Notes: generated by a model not told the origin, from the sequence alone. Positions 55,601-64,000 are shown, counted from the first letter of the stretch. The stretch: DNA of 64,000 nucleotides from Membranihabitans maritimus (GCF_021729145.1 NZ_JAJSLW010000014.1:62001-126000); one strand, 5' to 3'. Made by a program: numbers and translations.

Positions 55601-55840
55601 TGATACAATATATTTCATACCCTGGACCCCATTAATGGCTCTTTCCAGGGGGATTAATGTCGATTTTACCAAAACATCTGCACTGGACCCTGGGTATGCT
55701 ACCGAGATTAAAACTCTTGGAGGCGCAATTTCCGGAAATTGAGAGACGGGTAGATTTTTAATGGAAAGCATTCCCAAAAAAATAATGACTAGCGATACGA
55801 CAATTGCGAGAGCCGGTCTTTTTATAAAACTTTTAAACAT
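52679..55840 (-). CDS. RND multidrug-type efflux transporter (HAE1 family)
   Basis: Inner-membrane proton-driven pump (1053 aa). The N-terminal helix (FKSFIKRPALAIVVSLVII), porter-domain LPVSQFPEIAPPRVLISVAYPG, helix-4 proton-relay D408 in GIVVDNAIVVVEAV, the GPVGVFYRQFSITMASAIVLS segment and the final RFRPILMTSFAFIAGLIPLLLATGAG are the normal HAE1 marks. The family often has DD at the relay; this one has D-N, seen in some members. It sits between the membrane-fusion and outer-membrane genes on the same transcript. Confidence 0.95.
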   Translation of the reverse strand: MFKSFIKRPALAIVVSLVIIFLGMLSIKNLPVSQFPEIAPPRVLISVAYPGSSADVLVKSTLIPLERAINGVQGMKYIVSDATSAGEATIQVIFELGTDPNKAVVNVKNRVDQVMNRLPPLVQLEGVVVSRVQPSMLMYVNVFSKDKDADEKFLYNYANVNVIPEIQRINGIASAKILGSRQYAMRIWLQPDRMRAYQVSTEEIMEAIDEQSIIGRPGRLGRSSGIKAQSLEYVLTYQGRYNTPEQYENIIIRSSSEGEVLRLKDLASVELGSEFFDIYSNKDGYPSAAIVLKQNYGSNASTLIEKVKGKMAELQSDFPQGMEYEFSYDVSNFLDASIEKVVHTLAEAFILVALVVFIFLGDWRSTLIPTLAVPVSLIGTFMFMQAFGITINLITLFALVLAIGIVVDNAIVVVEAVHAKMEEQDLTPYKATQEVLGEIGGAIVAITLVMTAVFVPVTFMTGPVGVFYRQFSITMASAIVLSGVVALTLTPVLCAMILKNNHGKSKKRTPISYFMNGFNRLFENLTGKYTRFLNAIVNRRLITILVLGGFIVGTFFVNENLPAGFIPNEDQGMIYAIIQTPPGTTLEATNKVSRELQEIAEEVEGIKSVSSLAGYEILTEGRGSNAGTCLINLEDWATRTHSVHEIIEELEEKTNDFGAVIEYFEPPAVPGYGAAGGLALRLLDKTNNTDFHDFDDINQEFMSALKKRPELDGLFTFYAANYPQFKLEIDNELAMQKGVSIGKAMENLNILIGSTYEQGFIRFNNFFKVYTQADPSYRRYPSDILNYFVKNEEGEMVPYSAFMKLEKTQGPNEITRYNLYNSTTIRGVPGKGYTTDDAIKAVREVADATLPKGYDIAWEGLSFDEARRGNEAIVIFSIVLIFVYLVLVAQYESFILPLIIVFSLPLGIFGSFLLLTSLGLANDIYAQVGMVMLVGLLGKNAVLIVEYAIQKHNQGMTVKEAAVEGARVRFRPILMTSFAFIAGLIPLLLATGAGAVGNRTIGTSAFGGMLFGTIFGVILIPGLYYIFAKMADGRKLIKDEDFVPLTEDFKYND

Positions 55841-55852
55841 TATTTCTAAATT

Positions 55853-56938
55853 TTATTCTGCTTGAAGATCAATACTCGCAAGTACCTGTCCGGAAGATTG
55901 TAAATCTATTTCAATTTCCTGGCCATCTTTTACTCTTCGCAATCCTTCTAATAACACCAGGTCCGATTCCTTGAGCCCATCCTTGATAATATATAAATGA
56001 GGCAGCTCCTCCTCGATTACAATTTTCCGCCTTTCAAGTCTCTGGTCTTCATTAATAACATATACATATTTTTTGTCCAGTACCTCAAACGTTGCTTTTT
56101 GGGGTATCATCATTGCTTTTTTATAGGGGGTGTGCATAATGATATTCCCGGTTTGTCCATGTCTTAGAATTCTTTCAGGGTTGGGGAAACCTGCCCTGAA
56201 TTCTATATTCCCCGTTTCGTTATTGAATTCCCCTTCAATGGTTTCTATTATACCTTCATGACCAAATATTTTTCCATTGGCCAATTGAAGACTTACTACT
56301 TTTTGGTTTTGATTTTTCTTTTGGGAAACAAATTCCAGGTATTCTGCTTCGGGGACATTAAAATAAACCCACATCCTGTCAATATCCGACAAAGTGGTTA
56401 ACAATTCCCCCTCCTCCAGAAGGCTACCTTCGCGTGCGTGAAGGTGGTTCATAATTCCACTGAATGGTGCTTGAATATTTGTAAATCCAAGGTGCGTTTC
56501 CGCCAATTGGATCTCAGCTTTCGCTTTGTCGAGGTGGGCTTTGGATAAAGCCAATTCAATTTCGGATACCACATCTTTTTCAAATAACATTTTAGTACTT
56601 TGGTATTCTATGTCGGCTACTTCGGCTTCCGCTTTCATTTTTTGAAGGTCGGCTTCGTACACATTTGGCATTATTTTGAACATATCATTGCCTTTATGGA
56701 TATACTGCCCTTCATCTACAAATATTTTCTGGAGATATCCTCTTTCCAATGCTTTGAGTTCAATGCGTTTACTTGCATGAATTTGACACACATATTCTCT
56801 CGATAACACTGTGTCCCTGATTAAGGGTGTGCTAGCTTCAAGTAGTGGAATTTTTTCATGCTCGACATGCTCTTCTACATCTTGATGACAATTACTAAGT
56901 ATAAAGGTTAATAAACCTATAACGATCAAATGTTTCAT
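55853..56938 (-). CDS. RND membrane-fusion protein
   Basis: Periplasmic adaptor (361 aa, lipobox SNC with Cys17). It shows a lipoyl/barrel-sandwich half (LKALERGYLQKIFVDEGQYIHKGNDMFKI), a helical hairpin (about 85-145), the second lipoyl half (IQAPFSGIMNHLHAREGSLLEEGELLTTLSD) and a C-terminal beta-barrel. It is first in the operon, 12 bp upstream of the RND gene. No local regulator gene is adjacent. Confidence 0.94.
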   Translation of the reverse strand: MKHLIVIGLLTFILSNCHQDVEEHVEHEKIPLLEASTPLIRDTVLSREYVCQIHASKRIELKALERGYLQKIFVDEGQYIHKGNDMFKIMPNVYEADLQKMKAEAEVADIEYQSTKMLFEKDVVSEIELALSKAHLDKAKAEIQLAETHLGFTNIQAPFSGIMNHLHAREGSLLEEGELLTTLSDIDRMWVYFNVPEAEYLEFVSQKKNQNQKVVSLQLANGKIFGHEGIIETIEGEFNNETGNIEFRAGFPNPERILRHGQTGNIIMHTPYKKAMMIPQKATFEVLDKKYVYVINEDQRLERRKIVIEEELPHLYIIKDGLKESDLVLLEGLRRVKDGQEIEIDLQSSGQVLASIDLQAE

Positions 56939-57167
56939 TTTGAAATGTATTTATAGTGAACAGTAATATTTCAGGCTTGAATCCTGCCTGTAAGAATTGG
57001 GTAGACTTTGTTTAAAATCCAGAAAAATTTGTGTGCTTATTGTTGTATGTCATTTGCTCTTATAGATAAAGCATGATTGCTTTCCATTCAATTTGCACTT
57101 ACTTAGATAAGTTCAAAAATCAAATCCGATGTGGTTTTGATTTCTGGTGTGGTGAAAGTTGGTATTC

Positions 57168-57557
57168 CTATAGTAAAAAGGACTGGAATAAAATTATCCT
57201 AGAGGTGTTCGATAATGGAAAATCTATATTTCCATTTGAAAAAATATAATGATGAGATAATATGGATTGATATAAAAGATGGAATTTATAAATTCCTGTG
57301 ACCGAGTTTTCGTAGTCTGGAAAATTTGGGTCTGATTCCTCTTGTATCTCAAATTCAGAAAGAAAGTAAGGTAAGTGGTGGAGTTTATCATCTGGTTTTT
57401 TAATATAAGCCGTGAATAACCCGGAATGATTGTTTGCTGAATCCAATTCCATAAAAGTTGCATTAGATTCATTAACATCTAAGGTATGATATTCTTGGTA
57501 ACTACCGAATTGAATCAGAGAATAATACAATGCAAAAAATAAGAATATAGGATTCAT
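57168..57557 (-). CDS. Small exported protein of unknown function
   Basis: A 129-aa frame with a plausible signal peptide (residues about 1-18) and then a polar, Asn/Ser/Tyr-rich body with no Cys. No family motif is recognised. It lies alone between the efflux operon and the histidine-kinase genes, with AT-rich gaps on both sides. Coding character is fair but not strong. Confidence 0.5.
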   Translation of the reverse strand: MNPIFLFFALYYSLIQFGSYQEYHTLDVNESNATFMELDSANNHSGLFTAYIKKPDDKLHHLPYFLSEFEIQEESDPNFPDYENSVTGIYKFHLLYQSILSHHYIFSNGNIDFPLSNTSRIILFQSFLL

Positions 57558-57865
57558 ATGACCTTATTTTCAACCAAAAGTAAATAACTTTAGAAAAGAA
57601 TAAAAAAAGTTTTTAGTATTGATGTGTTAAAAATTTTAACATATTGAATCTTACATAGAAAAGGATAATATTTTGAAATGTTTATTTATTTGGATAATAA
57701 TATTTTTTGATGTGTAAAATATTATTAATAATTCTTTTTATGTTTTTAAAGTTTGATTTTGATTGATATGGGAGAATGATTTATTGTGGTGTGTTTTGGA
57801 CAGGTGAAACGGTTACCATTCGTTGTTTTTGATTTGGTTAAACAATTTTTTTTAGCAATGAGATA
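57558..57865. other. AT-rich gap with long AT hairpin
   Basis: No coding signal. An 11-bp perfect A/T stem, AATAATATTTT (57696-57706)/AAAATATTATT (57716-57726) with a 9-nt loop, lies downstream of the histidine-kinase genes on the minus strand. It could be a 3-prime mRNA structure, although all-A/T stems are weak. Confidence 0.35.
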
Positions 57866-59803
57866 TCAATCCTTAGGTAATTCAATTAATAATTCGGTTC
57901 CTTTTTTTCCTGATTGGATGTAGAATTGTCCATTGAATTTTTGTACTCTTTGTTTGATGGATTGTATTCCAAGTCCGTTTATTTTTGATGCGTCAAAACC
58001 TTTTCCATTGTCGCCAATGGAAAGGATGAATGCATGATCTCTTTCATCGAGAAGGATATTTACCACATTTGCTTTGGCATGTTTAATAATATTGGCCAAT
58101 GCCTCCTGTATGATTCGAATCATTTCCATCCGCTTATTAAAATCAATGTGAGCTATAGCGTTGGGATCAATTTCTATCACTTTGATGTATTTAGTGTCGG
58201 GCAATGCATTTTCAATGACTTTTTGAATCCGGTCGGTAAAGGACCTGACGTAAGTATTGTGTGTATTATTTACCCAACTGTGATTTTTACTTCTTATGGA
58301 ATGATATACTTCTCCGGTGTAGTATCGAATTTCTGAGAGTTCTTGTTTCAGGTTATTATCCTTTGTTGTATGCAAGGAGAGTTCAATACGTTGAATAATA
58401 TCGGCGACGGTGGAAGTCAATCCATCGTGCAATTCCTGTTCCAGTGATTCTTGTTGTTCTTTGATTATCCTGTTTTTATTTTCTTCCATCATTGCAATCT
58501 GGAAATTGACCATATCATTAAGAGCCATAATTTGCCTTTCGGATTTTTTCTTTTCCCTTCGCATACGAAAATTAATGATTCCAGTAATAATAGTAAACAG
58601 AAGGGATATGACTAATAGCCAAAGATTTCTTAGCCTTTTTTCTTTTTGGACCCTTTGCAATTCCTTTTTATTAAACTCCGATTCGGTATATGAATACAGG
58701 ATATCATCTAAATCAGAAAGGAGCTGGGCATGAGCTTTATCCTGTTCTTTTATAGCATTTTCCATTATAGCAAATGCTTTTTTTAGTTCACCCCTTTGCC
58801 TGTATATATTCGCTTTCATTGTTTGGATTTTATAGGGGGTTTCATTAGAGACAGAAGGTAATTTTTCCCATTCTGTTAGGTAAAAGGCTGCACTATCTAT
58901 ATTTTGGAATTTCAAATGGTATGTAACAAAAGATTGCGTTAAAGATATTTTTATAAAATTAAGATCTCCTTTTGGGCCTTCGTTCCTGTCTAGTATTTGC
59001 TGAATTTTGGCTAGGTACGCGCGAGCTATTGACCTTTGTTCCAGAAGCATGGCTTGTCCGTATTTTATGCTGTAAATATAGAAGAGGACTGTATTGCGAG
59101 GCCCGGGAAGATCCCTGAGTTTAGGCAAAAGGGATTCACTTATGTTTTCTGCCAGCAAAATTGCATTTTTGGCTCCGGCTGAATCTCTGATTTCATGATA
59201 TGCATCGATTGCGATGGCCAGTAAATTAATACATGATTCTGCATTGGAATCGGTTATAGAACCGGATTGAAGACGAGAAGGAATGGTAGCTATATAACTT
59301 TGGGCTTGTTTGTACAAGTCAATGACTTTGTCAAAGTTTTTGTGTTCAGAATAAAAATCCAGCTTGACGGCTAGTTCTATGATAGGAACCTGCTCCGAAG
59401 ACAGCGAGTCATATTCGCTTACTTTTTCGGCGTAATATATGGATTCACCTCCTCTTCCTGCTAGTTGTGCATTATCAAGAAGGATAAAATAATAAAGTCT
59501 TTGCAAGTAATGAAAGTCAGGATTCCCCCAAACAATCTTTTCAAAAGTTTTTAACAGGTGCTGCATTTCTCTCTGTGTAAAAAATATTGCTTCTGAATTA
59601 AAGAGGAAGGTCAGGGAGTCGATAATATCAATATACGTTGTATCAGACATATTGCCAGTTTGGTACAGGATAGTCTGTTCTTCCAAAATACGGATTGCAT
59701 TTTCTTTTTGGGAGAATTGCTCTTCATCAGCTGAGAATTGGGGGGTAGAACTTAAAAATCCCACGCTACAAATGAGATAGATAAGAATGAAAACAGGCTT
59801 CAT
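57866..59803 (-). CDS. TPR-type sensor histidine kinase (HisKA_3 family), copy 1
   Basis: Membrane histidine kinase (645 aa). A signal peptide (about 1-23) leads to a periplasmic alpha-helical TPR-like domain to about residue 390, a membrane helix at about 393-413 and a coiled-coil linker. The HisKA_3 box is QELHDGLTSTVADIIQR with phosphoacceptor H459. The ATPase has the N-box IQEALANIIKHAKA, G1 DNGKGFD and G2 GLGIQSI. It pairs with the LuxR-type regulator two genes upstream on the same strand. It is highly similar to its neighbour. Confidence 0.93.
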   Translation of the reverse strand: MKPVFILIYLICSVGFLSSTPQFSADEEQFSQKENAIRILEEQTILYQTGNMSDTTYIDIIDSLTFLFNSEAIFFTQREMQHLLKTFEKIVWGNPDFHYLQRLYYFILLDNAQLAGRGGESIYYAEKVSEYDSLSSEQVPIIELAVKLDFYSEHKNFDKVIDLYKQAQSYIATIPSRLQSGSITDSNAESCINLLAIAIDAYHEIRDSAGAKNAILLAENISESLLPKLRDLPGPRNTVLFYIYSIKYGQAMLLEQRSIARAYLAKIQQILDRNEGPKGDLNFIKISLTQSFVTYHLKFQNIDSAAFYLTEWEKLPSVSNETPYKIQTMKANIYRQRGELKKAFAIMENAIKEQDKAHAQLLSDLDDILYSYTESEFNKKELQRVQKEKRLRNLWLLVISLLFTIITGIINFRMRREKKKSERQIMALNDMVNFQIAMMEENKNRIIKEQQESLEQELHDGLTSTVADIIQRIELSLHTTKDNNLKQELSEIRYYTGEVYHSIRSKNHSWVNNTHNTYVRSFTDRIQKVIENALPDTKYIKVIEIDPNAIAHIDFNKRMEMIRIIQEALANIIKHAKANVVNILLDERDHAFILSIGDNGKGFDASKINGLGIQSIKQRVQKFNGQFYIQSGKKGTELLIELPKD

Positions 59804-59851
59804 AATCTCCTTATTGATGAAACAGATTAGTATTTAGTTACCTTGTAAATA

Positions 59852-61795
59852 TTATTCAAGAGCCGATACGGGAATTTCGATACTTATTTCAGTACCTTCC
59901 CTGTCTGAGTGGATATTGAATGTTCCATTGATTTTTTGGACTCTTTGTATGATGGATTGGATTCCCAACCCTTTCTTTTTTGAAATATCAAAGCCTTTTC
60001 CATTGTCGCTAATACTAAGAATAATAGTATCATTTTTTTGATAAAGAAATATATTTACCACATCTGCTTTGGCGTGTTTAATGATGTTGGTCAATGCTTC
60101 CTGGATAATTCGAATCATTTCCATACGGGCATTAAAATCAATGCTTGCTATAGCTTCGGAGTCAATTTCTACTTCCTTGACATATTTGGATTCGGGCAAT
60201 GCATTGTCGATTACCTTTTGGATTCGTTCACTAAATGACCGGATGTAGGTATTGTGTGCATTATTTACCCAACTATGACTTTTACTTCTGATGGAATGAT
60301 ATACCTCACCAGTGAGGTATTGAATTTCGGTTAATTCTTGTTTTAGGTCAATTTCTTTGGTTTTATGCAGGGAGAGTTCAATTCGTTGAATAATACCTGC
60401 GACGGTGGCAGTCAGGCCATCGTGCAATTCCTGTCCCAGTGACTCTTGTTGTTCTTTTATAATCCTGTTTTTATTTTCTTCCATCATTGCAATCTGGAAA
60501 TTGACTGAATCATTAAGAGCCATAATTTGCTTTTTGGATTTTTTCTTTTCTCGTCGCATGAAATAATAAACGGAGCCAATAATAATTATAAACAGAAGGG
60601 TTATGAATAACAGCCAAAGATTTCTTTGGCTTTTTTCCTTTTGGACCCTTTGCAATTCTTTTTTATTAAACTCCGATTCTGTATATGCGTACAGGATGTC
60701 ATCTAGATCAGTAAGAAGCTGGGCATGAGCATCTTGTTGTTTTTCAATAGCATCTAGCATTAGATCATAAGCCTCAGAATAGTTCCCCCGTTTGGCACTA
60801 ATTTGTGCCTTTACAACTTCAATACTATATTCAGTGTCACTTTGAACCGGAGGGGAACTAGTGGTTTCCTGAAGATAATACGAAGCACTATCAACTTGTC
60901 CGGTTTCCAGATGATAATTTAACAGCATATTGGTTAAAATCTGCTTTGTGAAATTTGATTCACTTTGTGATCCTTTGAAATTTGCAAGGATTTTTCTTTC
61001 CTTTTCGATGCGTTTTTTCATTTCGTTAGCATCTTTTACTAATGCTGCTTGCGAAAAGTACATCTCATTAATCATAGCTTCCACTAAATGGTAATTGTCA
61101 ATATCCTCTTTTAATGATGGTAATAAAGCCTTTGCAATACTGTCTGCCAGATTAACAGTTTGTTGGGCTTGCATTGTATCTTTGAGGCTATGATAGGCAA
61201 CCACTACATTGTTTAGATGGGTTATACAGTCAATAGAATTATAGTCGCTTATTGTATTCTTTTTGACCAATTCAGGAACCTGGATAAAGAAGTGTTTATA
61301 CTTCAGGTAATCTTCAATTATTTTCTCATAGTTTTTGTGTTCATTGTAAAAGTCGGCCTTAATTCCTATTTCCAGTAGTGATTCCGGCCCGGGAAGTAGC
61401 GTGTCGTTTTGACTGGCTTTGGAGGCGTAAAACATTGCTTCCCCTCCTCTAAATGAAAATTGGGCATTGGTCATTAATTTAAGATAATAATCCGTTTGAT
61501 ACTTTTTAAGATCTGAATGGGACCAAATAACATCCCTGTAAAATTCCAGGAGGTCCAGATATTGTTGGTGGGGGAATACAATCCCAATACTAAAGAAATC
61601 ATATAAAAGTGAATCCACCTGCATGACATATTTTTCAGCAGAAAGTGTCCCTGATTTATATTCCATCTCAACCTTATCCAGTTTGTTAATTGCCTCTGAT
61701 TGGTTTGTACCAATATCAAATTCCTGAGTGATGACGTCGTTAAACGGAGAAAGTAAGCTTAATGTGGCAAAGAAGATAAAAAATATCTTTTTCAT
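59852..61795 (-). CDS. TPR-type sensor histidine kinase (HisKA_3 family), copy 2
   Basis: Paralogue of the preceding protein (647 aa) with the same layout: signal peptide, helical sensor, membrane helix at about 393-411, ELHDGLTATVAGIIQR with H458, IQEALTNIIKHAKA, DNGKGFD, GLGIQSI. The catalytic parts are nearly identical while the periplasmic sensor halves have diverged, so the duplication may have split signal specificity. Genes are 48 bp apart and downstream of the response regulator by 27 bp. Confidence 0.93.
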   Translation of the reverse strand: MKKIFFIFFATLSLLSPFNDVITQEFDIGTNQSEAINKLDKVEMEYKSGTLSAEKYVMQVDSLLYDFFSIGIVFPHQQYLDLLEFYRDVIWSHSDLKKYQTDYYLKLMTNAQFSFRGGEAMFYASKASQNDTLLPGPESLLEIGIKADFYNEHKNYEKIIEDYLKYKHFFIQVPELVKKNTISDYNSIDCITHLNNVVVAYHSLKDTMQAQQTVNLADSIAKALLPSLKEDIDNYHLVEAMINEMYFSQAALVKDANEMKKRIEKERKILANFKGSQSESNFTKQILTNMLLNYHLETGQVDSASYYLQETTSSPPVQSDTEYSIEVVKAQISAKRGNYSEAYDLMLDAIEKQQDAHAQLLTDLDDILYAYTESEFNKKELQRVQKEKSQRNLWLLFITLLFIIIIGSVYYFMRREKKKSKKQIMALNDSVNFQIAMMEENKNRIIKEQQESLGQELHDGLTATVAGIIQRIELSLHKTKEIDLKQELTEIQYLTGEVYHSIRSKSHSWVNNAHNTYIRSFSERIQKVIDNALPESKYVKEVEIDSEAIASIDFNARMEMIRIIQEALTNIIKHAKADVVNIFLYQKNDTIILSISDNGKGFDISKKKGLGIQSIIQRVQKINGTFNIHSDREGTEISIEIPVSALE

Positions 61796-61822
61796 TAAAA
61801 GAAGATTAACATTACGTCAAAA

Positions 61823-62464
61823 TTAAATCAATTCAACTTTACGTGCAAATGCCAATAGTTGTATAATGTTTTTACATCCTGCTTTATTCATCATCTTGCT
61901 CCTGTGGGCAGCGACAGTATGTCGACTTAAATTCATTTCAGCTGCTGTTTCATCAACGGTTAGACCTTTTGCAAAATATTGAATAACTTCAATTTCCCGA
62001 TCCGTAAAGGGAAGTTTGAAAGCAGTTCCCGATTCATCCAATATTTTCTGGATGGTCGGAGAAATATAGAGTTTCCCGCTATCAATACTATTTTTGCAAT
62101 CAATAATTTCCGGAGTCTTGGAAGATTTACTTAAAAATCCGTGAATGGGGTATGAAAGGATTTCATTGATTAATATGGGGTTGGTTACAGAACTTACTAT
62201 GATAATCACAAAATTATTGTGTATCCTACGCAACTCATTAATCATAGGAATAAAAGTTTTACCTTGAAGGTAAAAATCTGCAAATAGATAAATTTGAAAT
62301 CCAGAACGCTCATTCATCAGGTAATTTACTAGTTCTCTATCATCGAAAATAGTATGTACATTTCGAAAAATGTCCATTTGCTCAATTAGGTTTCCAAATG
62401 ATTCTGCAAATAGTCGATGATCGTCAAATACGATAGCTTTTTTCTGTTTGGGTTTATTTGTCAT
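61823..62464 (-). CDS. LuxR/NarL-type response regulator
   Basis: DNA-binding regulator (213 aa). The receiver domain has D14-D15, the phosphoacceptor D63 (FADFYL), a Ser at the switch position (IIIVSSV) and a conserved K (LSKSS). The C-terminal LuxR helix-turn-helix is LPFTDREIEVIQYFAKGLTVDETAAEMNLSRHTVAAHRSKMM. It is the first gene of the unit that includes both kinases, so it is their likely partner. A TATATTTG box (62576-62583, minus strand) is a candidate promoter. Confidence 0.94.
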   Translation of the reverse strand: MTNKPKQKKAIVFDDHRLFAESFGNLIEQMDIFRNVHTIFDDRELVNYLMNERSGFQIYLFADFYLQGKTFIPMINELRRIHNNFVIIIVSSVTNPILINEILSYPIHGFLSKSSKTPEIIDCKNSIDSGKLYISPTIQKILDESGTAFKLPFTDREIEVIQYFAKGLTVDETAAEMNLSRHTVAAHRSKMMNKAGCKNIIQLLAFARKVELI

Positions 62465-62575
62465 TTTTGTTAGGTTGTTTAGCTAAAGATCGATAACAAT
62501 ACTATATAGTACATAGTTTCTTTTTTTTTACAAAAAAAATACATTTATAAAGTTGTAGCATAGTTGTTTGAACGG

Positions 62576-62583
62576 CAAATATA
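62576..62583 (-). promoter_or_regulatory. Candidate -7 element of the response-regulator operon
   Basis: On the minus strand TATATTTG matches TAnnTTTG exactly, about 112 bp upstream of the regulator start. No good -33 match is seen. Position is plausible for the operon promoter. Confidence 0.4.
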
Positions 62584-63271
62584 GAGAGAATTAATTGTTT
62601 AAGTTATCTGTTAATCAATTGTGAAGTTTTTCGTTCATGATATGATGTGAATTGCTTTACAACAATGAAAAATCAGACACTAAAAACAGAATTAATAACA
62701 TTATAAATGCTTTATTAGAAATTATATTTGCTGTAATTGATTTGTTTTTTATAGTTGTTTCATTGGGTAGTATTTTTGTGCTAAAATAATACAACTTTGT
62801 AGTCTTATTGTATTAATAAATAGTCACTTGTGGTATTTTAACCTTTATACTGTGTAGCAAAGGTAAATTTATAAAAAGATTCTTCCTTTTTTGGCATAAA
62901 ATATTTTGGTAAAAACGTCCAAAGTGCGGAAAAGTATGAATTAATTTGAAAAATACAATATTTTATTAATAGAATAAATATTGTAAGACGATGTTATTTT
63001 CAACAAGCTATTAATTCGTGTTCCGGCGTTTTCTTCTCCTGGATATCTATCGCAACGTAATTGAAATACAAGAACACATGCTAATTTTTTTGAATTAAAA
63101 TGGTTTTTATAATAGTTTAAATATATTAATTCAGAATCAATTTTATGAATGATTAGAATCTGTTTCTATTTTTATCACATTACAATTTTTTTTAATAAAG
63201 ATGTAATTGGAAAAAAGTTACGATATCCTTTGTGGATTTAGAAAATACGAACAAGAAAGTTTTTGGCATTT

Positions 63272-63307
63272 AAGGGGCTGTTCTTTAGCAGGCAGCCCCT
63301 TTTCTTT
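63272..63307 (+). terminator. Strong rho-independent terminator in gene-poor DNA
   Basis: AAGGGGCTG (63272-63280) pairs perfectly with CAGCCCCTT (63293-63301) around a 12-nt loop, followed by a T-rich tail (TTTTCTTT). It is oriented plus. There is no coding gene upstream on this strand within the window's last 17 kb, so it must end an untranslated RNA or leftover transcript. Confidence 0.75.
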
Positions 63308-63368
63308 AAAAGAGGTATGTAACAGTTAAATTACTAGAGATTTAATGGTACCTCAAGATATTTTTTAA

Positions 63369-63402
63369 ACCTGGAAAACAGTAGTAAAGAGTTAATCCAG
63401 GT
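63369..63402 (+). promoter_or_regulatory. Hairpin between two terminators
   Basis: ACCTGGA (63369-63375) pairs with TCCAGGT (63396-63402); a GGATTTTT run follows. An alternative AATCC/GGATT hairpin uses part of the same sequence. It may be a third terminator or a structure in the RNA ending at 63447. Confidence 0.4.
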
Positions 63403-63413
63403 GGATTTTTAAC

Positions 63414-63447
63414 AAAGGACATACTTTTGAAATAGAGTCCTTTTTTT
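63414..63447 (+). terminator. Second rho-independent terminator
   Basis: AAAGGAC (63414-63420) pairs with GTCCTTT (63437-63443) with a 16-nt loop and a T-run (63441-63447). Plus orientation. With the first terminator it marks the end of short transcripts here. Confidence 0.6.
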
Positions 63448-63872
63448 ATCAGGTCTTTATATGGTTAATTTATTCACAGGAATAAGTTGTTTTAAAGGGA
63501 CTCCGGCAAGAAAATCATTCATATTATAAAAATAACTTATATGTATGTAATTGTATTTCTTGGATAGTACATTTGTACTAATTTGCTTTATGGTTATTTC
63601 TATTTTTCAACTAATAATATATGTTTGTTGCCAAGAAATAACATCAAATGAATTAACTGCAACTGAAATAATGATGTCTTTGGTGTTAACGTGAGGAAAT
63701 TACGAAGAATGCCCTTTGAGGTTTTTTTGTGATTGACTTGCTATTTGTGAATCTTAAAACAAGGAAATGAAATGTTTTTAGCAAGAAGCATAATAGGAAG
63801 ATTATGTATTCATTATATGTCAAATTGGACTTTTGCCTATTTCGCTAAAAGTCCATATGAACGGAGATCTTT

Positions 63873-63998
63873 CTACCTCCCAAAGTCATTCACCCAAAGT
63901 TCTACTGCCTCTTTATCAATTTTTCCTAAAGCAATTTAATTATGATAAGAATTTTTACTCCCAAAATCTGTCGTTCCATTTATTTCCAAATTATCTCC
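63873..63998 (-). pseudogene. C-terminal end of an unknown gene, possibly interrupted
   Basis: Minus-strand reading gives DNLEINGTTDFGSKNSYHN, then TAA (complement of 63936-63938), then in the same frame IALGKIDKEAVELWVNDFGR and TAG (63873-63875). The downstream half looks like a natural helical C-terminus, so the TAA may be a nonsense mutation. Otherwise the gene ends at the TAA and the rest is chance. The gene extends beyond the right edge. Family unknown. Confidence 0.35.
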
Positions 63999-64000
63999 TT

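Larger units (their letters stand above)
62465..63872. other. Long AT-rich gene-poor region
   Basis: About 1.4 kb with no coding signal on either strand and no recognisable tRNA or rRNA. Its only structures are the operon promoter near the left edge, several plus-strand hairpins at 63272-63447, and exact TAnnTTTG boxes (for example 62771-62778 and 63568-63575, plus strand). It may encode untranslated RNA or a leader for a gene off the right edge. Confidence 0.5.

Overview
The window is AT-rich chromosomal DNA from a member of the Bacteroidota, probably a marine or polysaccharide-degrading Flavobacteriia/Cytophagia-type organism. The evidence is two SusC/SusD pairs, an ECF sigma/FecR pair feeding an STN-type SusC, many SPII lipoproteins, promoter-like elements of the Bacteroidota form (TTTG, about 19-21 bp, TAnnTTTG), and intergenic repeats of Bacteroidota type. 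No rRNA, tRNA, CRISPR array or complete insertion sequence was seen.

Region 1 (75-16938) starts with an ECF sigma factor and a FecR anti-sigma, then a long co-directional run. The run holds an STN-containing SusC, a SusD, two overlapping amidohydrolase-2 proteins, an azurin-like cupredoxin protein, a lipoprotein beta-propeller dehydrogenase-like protein, a Tat-exported DegT-type PLP enzyme, a third Tat amidohydrolase, two tandem cytoplasmic amidohydrolases and a sulfatase. Region 2 (17039-29379) begins behind a good Bacteroidota promoter. It holds an Nramp-fold transporter without the usual metal-site residues, an NAD-epimerase-like protein with YxxxC, a DHDPS-family aldolase, an enolase-superfamily enzyme, a second cupredoxin/propeller pair, a 1023-aa dehydrogenase/HEAT/cytochrome c protein of Planctomycetes/Verrucomicrobia type, and a sorbosone-dehydrogenase-like cytochrome c protein. 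Together regions 1 and 2 look like a catabolic system in which a TonB-imported substrate is oxidised in the periplasm with copper and heme electron carriers. Lactonase-like hydrolases, a sugar-acid dehydratase-like enzyme and an aldolase would then process it. The substrate is unknown. This is the best candidate here for an undescribed system.

Region 3 (29680-46760) is a uronate and glucuronide polysaccharide locus. It has a divergent AraC regulator, a sodium:solute symporter, uronate isomerase, an SDR-type fructuronate reductase candidate, a clan GH-A glycoside hydrolase, an RraA-like aldolase, mannonate dehydratase, a second SusC/SusD pair, a GH115-like alpha-glucuronidase and a metallophosphoesterase. 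It explains release of glucuronate and its conversion to 2-keto-3-deoxygluconate; no KDG kinase is visible. Its intergenic spaces carry hairpin repeats.

Region 4 (46803-64000) is more ordinary and mostly on the minus strand. It has a neutral-ceramidase-like protein, a probable 59-aa small gene, an intact VapB antitoxin beside a clearly decayed VapC, a second gene remnant, an APC permease, a tripartite RND efflux operon with a strong terminator, a small secreted protein, and a LuxR-type response regulator with two duplicated TPR-type histidine kinases. The last 1.5 kb is almost gene-free but carries terminator-like hairpins on the plus strand and the tail of a possibly broken gene at the edge.

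Everything was read by eye. Family names rest on recognised motifs, not on database searches.
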